A stretch of DNA of 64,000 bases. It comes from Chitinophaga filiformis. GTDB taxonomy: Bacteria > Bacteroidota > Bacteroidia > Chitinophagales > Chitinophagaceae. The stretch is from assembly GCF_900102545.1 (NCBI RefSeq), contig NZ_FNBN01000002.1, positions 207,245 through 271,244 on the forward strand, in the 5' to 3' direction. The first letter of the stretch is position 1. Each line of letters starts with the position of its first letter. This document shows, in pieces, positions 8,021 through 17,482 of this stretch. Position numbers and translations under genes: made by a program. Below the pieces are notes generated by a model that was given only the letters and a program-made list of their open reading frames with translations, was not told the origin of the DNA and searched no databases.

Positions 8021-11000
8021 TCAATAGACAACAAGTACTGCCCCCTTCTCCTGTACAGGATGCCCCAGGATGTCAATTCCCTGTATCATCCACACATAAG
8101 CACCCGCGTCAACCTTCTTACCACGATAGGTTCCATCCCATCCGGCCTCAATATTTTTGGTAGTGAACACCACATTCCCCCAGCGGTCCATTACGCTAAA
8201 GTTATTGTAAGCCGCTACACCATATCCTTTAGGTTTGAATATATCATTGCGGCCATCCCCATTGGGCGAAAAGGCTGTCGGCGCCACTACTTTAATGCCA
8301 TCTATCACATGTACCTGGATCGTGGTAGTCGGACTTATACAATCTCCAAACTGATAAGTCATTCCGAAAGTTGTAGTTTCGGTAATACCCGGAATCCTGA
8401 ACAAACCTGTATCATTGCTTGCTGACCATTCCGTACCAGGCTTGAATAATGTATAGATACCGACACGTTTATCATTCACTTTGATCTCTGCAGTCATTCC
8501 TTTTAAGATAGTCACATCCTTAGCTGCCGGAGCCAGCAGGAGGATATCTACCATCAGTACAGGGAAAGGAGCACTATACACAATACACCCGTAACCATCA
8601 GTTACCTGCAGTGTATAACTTCCACCGGGCAGGCCGTCTGCACGCAGAAAAGCCGAAACAACCGTACTATCCTCATTCAGCCAGGCGTATGATATCGGCT
8701 GTTTTCCGGCCACACTGATACCCGTTATCATGCCGGAAGTAGTATTACACACGTCATCTATTACATAGGCAGATTTAGTATCTATTACAGGCAAATCGGG
8801 TGTTTTCAGGGTGACGGTCGTTACCAGCTGTTCACATTGTTCAGTATCTGTGATATACACCTTGTAAGTGCCATCGCCAACATTTACCAGATCTCTGTTC
8901 TGGCCGACCAGGGCTCCGCTGTCATCAAACCACTTATAGCTGGCAGGCGTTCCTCCTACAACCACCAGCCCTGTTACGCTACCATTCTTCAGGTTGCAGA
9001 CAGGGTTCTGTGTATTGATCTGCGTAACGTTCATAGGTGAAGGCTTGTGTTTCGGAACGGTGAAATCAGCCATTGCGCTACATCCTATGGTATTTCTGAT
9101 CTGTAAGGTATATGTACCGGCGGGCATATTGGTCAGGTCGAGACTATTTCCAACAGTCACTCCGTTCTGATCCATCCAGCGTACAGTCTCCGCATTAGTG
9201 GCCTGCAAACCGGTCACTCCGCCATCATCCGCAGCACAGGACGCATCTTTTATCACGACGCGGCTCTGATCGATAGTGATCAAACCTGGGGCTGTGATGG
9301 TAAAAGGAGCAGAAGGCAGGGCCGGACAGGAAGATTCGTCTGTGAATGACAATACATACACACCTGCCGGCATATTGAGCAGATCAGGAGTAGTGCCTAC
9401 TACCTGCTGACTGGCATCTTTCCAGGTATATGTGATAACACCGGTACCCGTCACTTTCAATCCTGTGACACTACCGGTCGGCTGACTGCATATAGCATTT
9501 TTCACTATAGCACCAGTGGCGTCCAGTACCGGAGCGACAACACCTTTGACCACAAAAGGACCACCTGTAGCCGTACATCCGTTAACAGTATCAGTGATGG
9601 TCAGTGTATAGCTATCCGGCGCCAGGTTGCTAAGAGTCGGACCTGTTCCAACCACAGCATTTGCAGCATTGCGCCATTGATATTTCAGGTTGATACCCTT
9701 GATCTGCAAACCGTTGATGCTACCGTTATTAGCACCACAGGTAGCCGGTGTTATAATCACCGTACCTGTCGTTATTGCTGGTGTTTCATCTTTTACTTCA
9801 TAAAAAGCAGAATAGACGATACACTCAGGCTTGTTACATCCTCCTCCATACATCACCAGCCTGTATTGACCTGCCGGTACATTATTCAGTGAGGTATCCG
9901 TTCCAACAGTATTGCCAGCCCCATCTTCCCAGTGGAAAGGCGTCGCATTATAGAGTAATTTATTAGGAATGCTACCAGTGCTTTTACCACAGGCAGTATG
10001 CACAATACCGCGTTCGAGTTCAATATGATCGCTCCATACAGGATTGCTATAATCCGAGGTGGCCCCCGCTGCGTCCGTTGCAGATATGATGACGCCGTCC
10101 CTGCCTTTCAGGGCATAAGTCCACTTACCATCTGCTCCTGCGAAGAATGTCTCAATATAGTTCCTGCCATCGCATTTCAATGAGCCACTGCATCTGTAGG
10201 GAGTGAAAACCTCCATCTTTGCATTGGGTGTAGCTGTTCCGCTTAATGTAGACGCAGTACAGGCAATGACATGCACAAACGGCATTGGTCTGCCGTCAGA
10301 CGGGTTCCAGTTTCCCAGCTGAATACTGTTTGCCGGATATCGATTAATGGAAGTGACATTATTACAGAACATTTCATTCTGTGATACGGTTACGCGATAA
10401 GCATTAATAACGTTAACAGGTGCATCATAACATCCCGCAATGATATTTTTGTCAGCCAGCGAACCTCCTATAATACCCTGATTACAGTCTGTGATCAGTA
10501 TCCCAGAAGAACGCTGTCCCAGTACATTCTGGCCGGTAACCTCTGTCCCTATTTTATTCCTTACGATCCTGAAAGTAGCATTCTGCAAACCCAATATGCC
10601 AATACCACGATCACTGACACCGGCCACCTGGTTATCGCTGATCATTACAGTGCCGGTGGTAGTACCATATATACCCAACATCTCGTCCCTGACACTGAAG
10701 TTCATTACACCGGTGCCATTGACATCTGTACCAATTTTATTAAAAGAGGCCACTACATTCCCCGCATCGGTTCGTAAGGATACCCCATAATAGTTGCCCA
10801 TGATCACGTTTCCCAGGGCCGCACTGTTACCCCCCAGTGTAACCCCATTCAGATGCGTAAGCAGAATGGGCTGATAACTGGATAACTGGGCGGTGGTAGT
10901 TACACCATCCTCTTCAAAACCAATGATATTGCTTTGTATTACCAGGTTGCTGATAGTCTTAGGGTCGAAGTTGCCTGAATCACCGTAAATGCAATACTTG

Positions 11001-11515
11001 TAGCCATTAATGATATTTCCTTTGCCGGGGCTACCAATGATAATATCAGAACAGGCTCCCCTCAGTTCAATACCATGCCCTTCTATATTGCTATTCAATG
11101 TGTTCTTGATAGCCAGACCGTATATTTCTACCTGTTGTGCATTGTCTGCCATCAACGCATAATATGTTGCAGGTGCCCCTGTTACCTGCCGGTACAGGAT
11201 TACCCTGGCTCCACTGGCGCCCAATAAAGGAGCAGCCTGTGTAGAGGCGTCAACAGCGATATTGCCTCTTAGTCCTGGCAGATCGGTGAGCAATGTAATA
11301 GTCACATCAGCTGGCTGAGTACCGGGAAGATTAAAATAGATATAGTCTTTCGTAGCAGTACCGTTACTGTTAGCTTTAGTGATTGCATCTCTTAAAGTTC
11401 CTGGTCCGCTGTCCGCATTGGAAGTGACGATGAAATTGGCGGCCATGGTTGGAGTAAGCACACAAAAACAAGATATGGCGACGAGCAGGAGTAATACACC
11501 TGTTGTAGGTTTCAT
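8021..11515 (-). CDS. Large beta-helix surface protein with SprB-like repeats and type IX (type B) sorting tail
   Basis: 1164 residues. A signal peptide (GVLLLLVAISCFCVL...MAA) is followed by a parallel beta-helix region (about 30-400; many short DNVI/NKIG turns such as VIQSNIIGFEEDGV). Next come about six repeats of roughly 75 residues, each reading C..NGSVTGL, then Y.W.D..G..VG, then L.N.PAGTYTL...D..GC, like SprB/PKD-type adhesin repeats. The last 85 residues are a CHU_C/gliding-motility C-terminal domain (AFSPNGDGRNDIF, VMDRWGNVVF, WDGTYRGKKVDAGAYVW), the type B signal for the type IX secretion system. Probably a cell-surface adhesin or polysaccharide-binding protein; no enzymatic motif is visible. 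It stands alone, with 505 bases between its end and the broken regulator's main frame. Confidence 0.85.
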   Translation of the reverse strand: MKPTTGVLLLLVAISCFCVLTPTMAANFIVTSNADSGPGTLRDAITKANSNGTATKDYIYFNLPGTQPADVTITLLTDLPGLRGNIAVDASTQAAPLLGASGARVILYRQVTGAPATYYALMADNAQQVEIYGLAIKNTLNSNIEGHGIELRGACSDIIIGSPGKGNIINGYKYCIYGDSGNFDPKTISNLVIQSNIIGFEEDGVTTTAQLSSYQPILLTHLNGVTLGGNSAALGNVIMGNYYGVSLRTDAGNVVASFNKIGTDVNGTGVMNFSVRDEMLGIYGTTTGTVMISDNQVAGVSDRGIGILGLQNATFRIVRNKIGTEVTGQNVLGQRSSGILITDCNQGIIGGSLADKNIIAGCYDAPVNVINAYRVTVSQNEMFCNNVTSINRYPANSIQLGNWNPSDGRPMPFVHVIACTASTLSGTATPNAKMEVFTPYRCSGSLKCDGRNYIETFFAGADGKWTYALKGRDGVIISATDAAGATSDYSNPVWSDHIELERGIVHTACGKSTGSIPNKLLYNATPFHWEDGAGNTVGTDTSLNNVPAGQYRLVMYGGGCNKPECIVYSAFYEVKDETPAITTGTVIITPATCGANNGSINGLQIKGINLKYQWRNAANAVVGTGPTLSNLAPDSYTLTITDTVNGCTATGGPFVVKGVVAPVLDATGAIVKNAICSQPTGSVTGLKVTGTGVITYTWKDASQQVVGTTPDLLNMPAGVYVLSFTDESSCPALPSAPFTITAPGLITIDQSRVVIKDASCAADDGGVTGLQATNAETVRWMDQNGVTVGNSLDLTNMPAGTYTLQIRNTIGCSAMADFTVPKHKPSPMNVTQINTQNPVCNLKNGSVTGLVVVGGTPASYKWFDDSGALVGQNRDLVNVGDGTYKVYITDTEQCEQLVTTVTLKTPDLPVIDTKSAYVIDDVCNTTSGMITGISVAGKQPISYAWLNEDSTVVSAFLRADGLPGGSYTLQVTDGYGCIVYSAPFPVLMVDILLLAPAAKDVTILKGMTAEIKVNDKRVGIYTLFKPGTEWSASNDTGLFRIPGITETTTFGMTYQFGDCISPTTTIQVHVIDGIKVVAPTAFSPNGDGRNDIFKPKGYGVAAYNNFSVMDRWGNVVFTTKNIEAGWDGTYRGKKVDAGAYVWMIQGIDILGHPVQEKGAVLVVY

Positions 11516-11660
11516 GTTAATCGATATTCGGGATATATAGGTAGCATCTTTTATCTACCGGGTCGAAAAATACATATATTTATTAAGAATATAATATAGA
11601 AAGCGGGTTCTACAGATAAAATAACATTAAATGGCCTGTAATAGGCCCAAAACATCGATT

Positions 11661-11684
11661 CTAGTAGCACAAAAGTGTTACTAG
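11661..11684. other. Hairpin upstream of the beta-helix surface gene
   Basis: CTAGTAGCAC (11661-11670) and GTGTTACTAG (11675-11684) pair with one wobble across an AAAA loop, about 145 bases upstream of the minus-strand start at 11515. It could be an operator or an RNA structure. No function is assigned. Confidence 0.35.
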
Positions 11685-11705
11685 CTACTACCTTTTAGAT
11701 GCAGA

Positions 11706-11738
11706 AAGCGGACATACGCCATGTCCGTATGTCCGCTT
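11706..11738 (-). terminator. Terminator hairpin after the DUF5996 gene
   Basis: AAGCGGACATAC (11706-11717) pairs perfectly with GTATGTCCGCTT (11727-11738), with a 9-base loop, 20 bases past the stop of the minus-strand gene ending at 11759. The following T-run is short, so strength is uncertain. Confidence 0.55.
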
Positions 11739-11758
11739 CCCGGTATACAATTATTTGC

Positions 11759-12721
11759 TTACAGGGGCCTGAAACACCCATATTCATTTTCGTAGTGGGA
11801 AAGATCACATTCCAGCGACTTGCGGTCCCAATGACCCGTATTTGCCGCGGCATCATAAGTTGACTGTAAAAAGGCCAGCAGTTCTCTTTCCGGGTCCTTT
11901 GCCTGCTGAACAATATCGTAGTGCAGGAAGAATTCGCCCATTTCCTTGCTGTAAAACGCACCCTCCGGCATAACAGGTTGTTCTCCAAACGCCTCATTAA
12001 CAGGGTAACAATAAGAGTAAAAGACCACATGCGGATATTGTTCATTTCCCGGCCAGAAGCCGCAGGAGCTTACTTCTTTGGAATAAGCCTCCTTCATTAC
12101 ATCGGCAGGCATGTTAGGCGCCTGTCCTGTGTGTGGTGGTGCATCCCTTCCTGAAAAGCGGGTAACAACCAGGTCTAATGCGCCCCAGAATAAATGTACG
12201 GGACTGCATTTGCCTGTAAAGCGCGATCTGAAACGTGTAAATACATTATGGATCCTGACAAGTGCCTGCCAGTAATCTTCCATCCTTTGCCGGTCGTACG
12301 TACGTGGCGCATGATCCTCCTCAAAAGGAACTGCATTCTCCATTTCACTGGGCGTTGTATAGATGGTAACGTCTACGCCTGATGTATTTAGTTTATCAAA
12401 CACCTCCTTATAAAAATCAGCGATCGTCCGGGACTTCAATTCCACCGTTTCTCTTTTACCAGTACTGGTAATAATGATTAACTGATGAAGATGGAAATCA
12501 AAGTCTACCTGGAAAACACCATGCTCATAAGGCATGCTGCCCGTGCTCAGGCCGTAAGGTGTAACATACAAGGTAACATGCCAGGAATGGTTTAACCAGG
12601 GCATCTTCCTCAGACGGATCTTCCCTACTATCTGCGTCCACAGATGAACCGCGGCCAATGTATCTTTAAGATCATCATAATTTAACACTGGCCATGTGTC
12701 TTGCTTCAGGGTATTTTGCAT
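11759..12721 (-). CDS. DUF5996 family protein
   Basis: A 320-residue soluble protein without signal peptide or membrane helix. The sequence matches the DUF5996 pattern I know: an N-terminal WPVLNYDDLKDTLAAVHLWTQIVGKIR, then PWLNHSWHVTLYVTPYGLSTG, a central SPVHLFWGALDLVVTRFSGR, and a C-terminal AFYSKEMGEFFLHYDIVQQAKDPERELLAFLQSTYDAAA. No catalytic motif is recognised and its biochemical role is unknown. It is a single-gene unit between a divergent pectate lyase and a hairpin terminator. Start: the ATG directly before the conserved WP motif. Confidence 0.85.
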   Translation of the reverse strand: MQNTLKQDTWPVLNYDDLKDTLAAVHLWTQIVGKIRLRKMPWLNHSWHVTLYVTPYGLSTGSMPYEHGVFQVDFDFHLHQLIIITSTGKRETVELKSRTIADFYKEVFDKLNTSGVDVTIYTTPSEMENAVPFEEDHAPRTYDRQRMEDYWQALVRIHNVFTRFRSRFTGKCSPVHLFWGALDLVVTRFSGRDAPPHTGQAPNMPADVMKEAYSKEVSSCGFWPGNEQYPHVVFYSYCYPVNEAFGEQPVMPEGAFYSKEMGEFFLHYDIVQQAKDPERELLAFLQSTYDAAANTGHWDRKSLECDLSHYENEYGCFRPL

Positions 12722-12862
12722 AACGAACTATTGAAGAATGAAGAGAGTATCTTTTTATAGTAATTTAAAGAAATAATCCCTTCCACATCCCTCCCTCGAA
12801 GAAGTAGTTTTATTTCAACGTATAGCAAATAATAATCAATTTTCCTTATATCATTTTCTTTG

Positions 12863-12870
12863 TACATTTG
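12863..12870 (+). promoter_or_regulatory. Possible Bacteroidota -7 element for pectate lyase
   Basis: TACATTTG fits the TAnnTTTG -7 consensus of Bacteroidota promoters and lies about 100 bases before the ATG at 12971. The -33 TTG is poor (TTT at the expected spacing), so this is tentative. It implies a leader of roughly 95 bases. Confidence 0.35.
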
Positions 12871-12970
12871 TTTCGAACAATGAGCACTAAATAAACCAAA
12901 GCAACTTCAGGGCCCTTCACAAACAGTGAACATTTAAATCAAGTCAACATTAAAGAAAAACCAAGTATCC

Positions 12971-14089
12971 ATGAAAACCAATTACCTACGCAACTTAGGG
13001 ATAACTGTTGTAATGACATTTATTTTCGCAGGTTGTAAGAAAAACGAAACAACAGACACGGGCATCGCAAATACGGATACTGTCAGCGCGGCAGCCGAAG
13101 TAGCTACCGCCACCACAACATGCTCTGCACCGGCATGGGCATCTATGAATGGAGGCACTACAGGTGGAGACACGGCAAAACCTACCGTCGTTTCTACATA
13201 TGATGCATTAAAAGCTGCTATTCAGAATACCAGCATTAAAGTAATACAGGTAGACGGTACCATTACTATCCCATCAGGAGGCAGGATCTCCTTCCAGGAC
13301 CAGACAGGCAAGACTATCTTCGGTAGTCCGGGCGCTACTTTAGCTTCGACCGACCAGACTAAAGATAAATCAGGCATCATCTACGTGAAGAGATGTAAGA
13401 ACATCATTATCCGGAACCTGATCTTTGATGGTCCGGGTGCATATGATACTGATGGCTGGGATAACGCCACACTGGATGCGTGTACGAATGTATGGGTAGA
13501 CCATTGTGAATTCAGAGACGGCTTAGATGGCAACTTTGACATTAAGAACACCTCTGACTACGTTACTGTTTCCAATTGTAAATTCACTTACTTAAAGGCA
13601 CCTAAGGCAGGCGGTCCTGGTGGTTCTGACGACCACCGGTTTTCTGACCTGATTGGTTCAAGCGATGGTGCTACCGCAGACAGAGGCCATTTCCGCATCA
13701 CATTTGTAAGATGCTGGTGGGCACAAGGTTGTGTAGCAAGAATGCCACGCGTACGTTTTGGCCAGGTACATATTGTCAACAACTACTTCAGCAGCACTGT
13801 AAGCAAGAGTTGCATACAGGCTGGGTTCGAAGCAAACCTGTTGGTAGAGTCTAACATCTTTGAGAACGTTAAAAATCCGATCGACTTGATGGATAAGAAC
13901 TCTACAGCCGTACAAACGAGAAGCAATGTGTTTACAAACACTTCTGGTACCAACGCGGGTAATGGCATTCAGGCATTTGTACCGCCTTACAGCATTACTG
14001 TGCTCGATACCGCTAATGTAAAATCAACTATAACAGGAACAGATGGCGCCGGGGCTACTTTAGCAGGCAATAGCTGCTCGTCTTTATAG
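12971..14089 (+). CDS. Pectate lyase, polysaccharide lyase family 1, lipoprotein
   Basis: 372 residues. A lipoprotein signal (VMTFIFAGCKK, lipid cysteine at 22) places it on the cell envelope, likely the surface. After a low-complexity Thr/Ala linker comes a right-handed beta-helix of the pectate lyase type. Calcium-site acidic residues are visible in NVWVDHCEFRDGLDGNFDI, and the family motif with the catalytic arginine and following His/Asn ladder is visible in RMPRVRFGQVHIVNNYF. It should cleave polygalacturonate by beta-elimination. No pectin-uptake genes adjoin it; its nearest downstream neighbour is an opposite-strand secreted hydrolase. A 17-bp hairpin follows the stop. Confidence 0.9.
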   Translation: MKTNYLRNLGITVVMTFIFAGCKKNETTDTGIANTDTVSAAAEVATATTTCSAPAWASMNGGTTGGDTAKPTVVSTYDALKAAIQNTSIKVIQVDGTITIPSGGRISFQDQTGKTIFGSPGATLASTDQTKDKSGIIYVKRCKNIIIRNLIFDGPGAYDTDGWDNATLDACTNVWVDHCEFRDGLDGNFDIKNTSDYVTVSNCKFTYLKAPKAGGPGGSDDHRFSDLIGSSDGATADRGHFRITFVRCWWAQGCVARMPRVRFGQVHIVNNYFSSTVSKSCIQAGFEANLLVESNIFENVKNPIDLMDKNSTAVQTRSNVFTNTSGTNAGNGIQAFVPPYSITVLDTANVKSTITGTDGAGATLAGNSCSSL

Positions 14090-14105
14090 TTAAAGAAGGG
14101 CCCTG

Positions 14106-14149
14106 AATATTAAAGGTTGTATCGATGGATACAACCTTTAATATTTTAT
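14106..14149. terminator. Strong hairpin terminator after pectate lyase
   Basis: AATATTAAAGGTTGTAT (14106-14122) pairs perfectly over 17 bases with 14129-14145 across the loop CGATGG. It sits between convergent genes (ends 14089 and 14228) and may serve both. Confidence 0.75.
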
Positions 14150-14155
14150 GTTGAA

Positions 14156-14202
14156 TAGCGCCGGTTTCGGGCTTTTCATTTACGCTAGGTAGCGCCGGTT
14201 TC
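14156..14202. repeat. Direct repeat TAGCGCCGGTTTC
   Basis: The 13-mer TAGCGCCGGTTTC occurs at 14156-14168 and again at 14190-14202, 34 bases apart, between the pectate lyase terminator and the next gene's stop. Meaning unknown. Confidence 0.5.
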
Positions 14203-14227
14203 AGCATGGAATGTCAGTCGGCGCTGA

Positions 14228-17200
14228 CTATTCCACTACTAACTTCTTTGTTTCGATTTGCACATTGGAAATAGTCTTAACTAAGTAAACACCCGGAGTA
14301 AGGTTACCTGTAGCTACAGGTATACGCTGTTCTCCCGCCGGAATATGCTGTCTCAAAATCTTTACGAGCGTTCCGTTTGAATGATAGATCTCTATCACAG
14401 CATCTGCGGCAGCAGGCAATTGATAATGCAGTGTCACCTGTTCTCTCGCAGGGTTCGGATAGATCTTCAGACCGGCCTTTGCCACTTTATTTTCCACCTG
14501 CTGTACCTGTGTTGGTGCTAATCTGGCTGCAGATGTAGTGCCCCATCTGAATGTCTCCCATCCGCCAATGGCAGTACGGTTACAGTTCATCGGTTTCGTA
14601 GCATTCTCAGAACAGATATACAGACCTTTCAGACTCTGGAATGCCACCGTATTGCTGCTCAGCGCGATCCATTTAAATCTTGTAGTGCTATCAAGGGTAG
14701 TGCCTGTGCAGTACATAGGACTGGTTGCAGTTACATACAGTCCGTTATTCCCTTTGAGGGCGATCGTACTGTTTCCTCCGTCCACTACTACAAATTTCTC
14801 CCATGGGCCTAAGCCGGTACGGTTACAGTTCATGGCCTGTGTGCCGTTTTCTGAACATACCAGCAGTGTATCATTGTACAGGTAAATAGTACTGCCGATT
14901 GGCGCTGGTGACGGCGGATTAGTGATAGTGGTATCTTTTGCATCTTCAATGATGATATCATCAAAGTAGGCTGTAAAGTTGCCGCTCAGCGCCGGATTAT
15001 CATACGCGATGCTGATACCGGTGATCTCATCTCCTATCAGTTCTCCCTTACCGATCTGGCAGGAAAACTGTTCCCAGTTGCCTACAGTACCACGACCTAC
15101 ATTCGGATGCATGGCATTACCGTTGTTATCCTTGTAGGCAGTCAGGTTACGTAGTACCTTGCCTGATTTGAATGTCAGGTCTACAGAAGTATACCTGCCG
15201 GAATTGTTCACCGTATATTTCCAGAAACTCAACTGCATATTGGCTTTCACCGCAATCTTTGTTTCAGATATCTTATAGTAATAGGAAGAAGCTCCTGCAG
15301 CCGTACCATTGATTTTGACAGTGTATACGCCACTCTTTGAAAATGCGGCTGCATTGTCGATTGTTACAGTTGTATTGCTTACACCAGCAGACGATAAAAC
15401 TGCATTCTTATAGAAGCAGGCATCAATCGGGGAAACGATATTCTGTGGCACATCGTTGATGAGACAATTTGCTACCCTGCTTTCAAAACTGTTCCTGTAG
15501 TAAATTGGTCCCAGGGAATAAGGGATCGGTATTTCTGCCGGTGTCTCTGCACTTGTCAGCAAGCGGGCTGCCTGTCCGGCGAGACGCAGGTAATAGTCAG
15601 ACGAGGTCCAGATACCATCCATAGAGAGTGTACCGAAATACTGATCTGTCGGTATATCAAAATAATCCACCGCGGAGCTGATGATATTGGTAGATTCTTC
15701 AAACTCATCGAGCATAGCGTAGTACATCGACTTCACTCCAATACTCTTGATATTACGCGCCTGCTTCCAGAGGAACTTACCCCCCAGTCTTCGGGTATCA
15801 TTCGGATAACCAGATACGTGCTGCGACCAGGCGCTTCCCGGGAATATCACAGGATAGAATCCCATGCCGTTCTGATCACAATACTGTTTGTCAGGGATCA
15901 GGTATTGTGTCCTGAAATTATCGGCTCCTGTGGTATCGCTGTATACGCCCACTGTCCAGGGAGAGATCATGTTATATGCCTTATAAACATCTTCAAAATC
16001 AGGACGGGAACCGGCATCTCTCAACCGCCAATCTCTCGGTACACCCGCAATTACATAACAACCACGGTCTTTAAAGAACTTCGCCAGTTCAAGCGCCTGG
16101 GCTTTATCTACGAGGATAGTTGAATATCCTAATCCCCAGAGTTCTACGACTGGCTTGCCATTTACGGTTGCATAAGCACCCGATTTAGTCAGTTCATAGA
16201 TCTGCTCCATCTGGTACACCCAGTCGCGTTTAATGCCTTCCACCAGGTCGATCGAATTCACCTCGCCATTGTTCTGATCTGGCATACAGTACATCACATA
16301 GAATAACCTGCCATTGGCTTCGCAGGCATTCTTGATATGGACATAATAATCATCCGTAGAAGTATATTTTATATTCCTTCCAACAGGTGCATTGCGTTGA
16401 ATAGCCACACCATCAAAACCAGTTCTTTTCAGCAACGCCATCTGCACATCTATTACACCTTTATCGGTAGAATTATACAGTTTGGCGGGCTTGCCATTTC
16501 CAAGGTTCGCGAAGTTGGTAGCATACATCGGTACATTCGGATTATTCTCATAATCTGCCAGCAAAGGGAATGTTTCTGTGTTGTGATTACCTCTTCCGGC
16601 AGCAGGTACTTTATCGTATGCCCAGTGGCTCCAGTCCTCCGCCTTAGGGCCTGCTTCATGCCATAACTGGTAGCCTGCGAAAGATTTACCAACGAATTCA
16701 GAAGCAGGGTTATTAGGTCTGGCTGGAACAGGCTGCGCATCGGGATTCAATGAGCCAACATAAAACGTGATATCTTTTACGTAGGTATCTTCAGAACCAT
16801 AGCCCAGACGAATATCTCCACCGTAACCCATGCTGCCGTCCAAACCGGCATCTTCCAGGAATACCAGGCGGGTCACCCATTTCCCGGTATTGGACTTTTT
16901 AAAGTCAGCACCGCCCCAGCCGGAACCTGAACGGGTGTAGTTCAGCCACACGAAGTTCATGCTGTTATCATAGTAGGTAATAGACATGATGACTTTTTTA
17001 GCTGTAGTAGGGACAGCGGCCCTGTCGCAACGTACATACATAAACTTACCCGCAGGGATCTTTCTGCATGGCACACCATCCACCGTGGCTACTTCCGTGT
17101 AGCCTTCACCGCTCTGGTTATTTTCAACACCATAGGATAGGCTGCCGGATTGGACGGGATTGGTGAATTTGATCCAGGCAGATACCGGTGGCAGGACAAT

Positions 17201-17263
17201 ATCACCTGCCTTAAGGAAGCATGCGCATAGCAGGCATGCAAATAGTAATAGAGAGTGTTTCAT
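14228..17263 (-). CDS. Secreted GH99/GH71-like glycoside hydrolase with beta-trefoil module and type IX sorting tail
   Basis: 1011 residues with signal peptide (LLLFACLLCACFLKAG). Residues about 30-180 form a beta-sandwich. Residues about 185-570 resemble the TIM-barrel of the GH99/GH71-like group (FAGYQLWHEAG, TGFDGVAIQ, FYVMYCMPDQ, KPVVELWGLG, YYAMLDEFEE); Asp/Glu in the last motif are likely active-site residues. A beta-sandwich module follows. Next come two fascin/trefoil-like repeats with nearly identical motifs (CSENGTQAMNCNRTG and CSENATKPMNCNRTA), and finally a Por-type sorting domain (LKIYPNPAREQVTLHYQL...GVYLVKT). The family cuts alpha-linked mannans or glucans; the exact substrate is not readable. 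Secreted by the type IX system. Confidence 0.8.
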   Translation of the reverse strand: MKHSLLLFACLLCACFLKAGDIVLPPVSAWIKFTNPVQSGSLSYGVENNQSGEGYTEVATVDGVPCRKIPAGKFMYVRCDRAAVPTTAKKVIMSITYYDNSMNFVWLNYTRSGSGWGGADFKKSNTGKWVTRLVFLEDAGLDGSMGYGGDIRLGYGSEDTYVKDITFYVGSLNPDAQPVPARPNNPASEFVGKSFAGYQLWHEAGPKAEDWSHWAYDKVPAAGRGNHNTETFPLLADYENNPNVPMYATNFANLGNGKPAKLYNSTDKGVIDVQMALLKRTGFDGVAIQRNAPVGRNIKYTSTDDYYVHIKNACEANGRLFYVMYCMPDQNNGEVNSIDLVEGIKRDWVYQMEQIYELTKSGAYATVNGKPVVELWGLGYSTILVDKAQALELAKFFKDRGCYVIAGVPRDWRLRDAGSRPDFEDVYKAYNMISPWTVGVYSDTTGADNFRTQYLIPDKQYCDQNGMGFYPVIFPGSAWSQHVSGYPNDTRRLGGKFLWKQARNIKSIGVKSMYYAMLDEFEESTNIISSAVDYFDIPTDQYFGTLSMDGIWTSSDYYLRLAGQAARLLTSAETPAEIPIPYSLGPIYYRNSFESRVANCLINDVPQNIVSPIDACFYKNAVLSSAGVSNTTVTIDNAAAFSKSGVYTVKINGTAAGASSYYYKISETKIAVKANMQLSFWKYTVNNSGRYTSVDLTFKSGKVLRNLTAYKDNNGNAMHPNVGRGTVGNWEQFSCQIGKGELIGDEITGISIAYDNPALSGNFTAYFDDIIIEDAKDTTITNPPSPAPIGSTIYLYNDTLLVCSENGTQAMNCNRTGLGPWEKFVVVDGGNSTIALKGNNGLYVTATSPMYCTGTTLDSTTRFKWIALSSNTVAFQSLKGLYICSENATKPMNCNRTAIGGWETFRWGTTSAARLAPTQVQQVENKVAKAGLKIYPNPAREQVTLHYQLPAAADAVIEIYHSNGTLVKILRQHIPAGEQRIPVATGNLTPGVYLVKTISNVQIETKKLVVE

Positions 17264-17482
17264 ATATAGTATTTAAGTGGGAAAAGATGCTTAGACGTTG
17301 ATGGGTTTTCTACAGATGATACTGTATATCAACAGGTATGGAATCAGGTGATGGGTTTACAAGGTGTAAAAGAATATGGTTTCGGGGTAAAGATACAAAA
17401 CCTCCTAAAACAGCAACGTGATTAATCTGGGAATAACGACTGGGCCATTGTCAATTAAAAATACAGGATCCTGGTTGCCATT

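Noticed and set aside
8500..10000. Periodic repeats considered as a DNA-level tandem array.
   Set aside because: The period is seen only in the protein (SprB-like repeats of about 75 residues); the DNA copies are too diverged.
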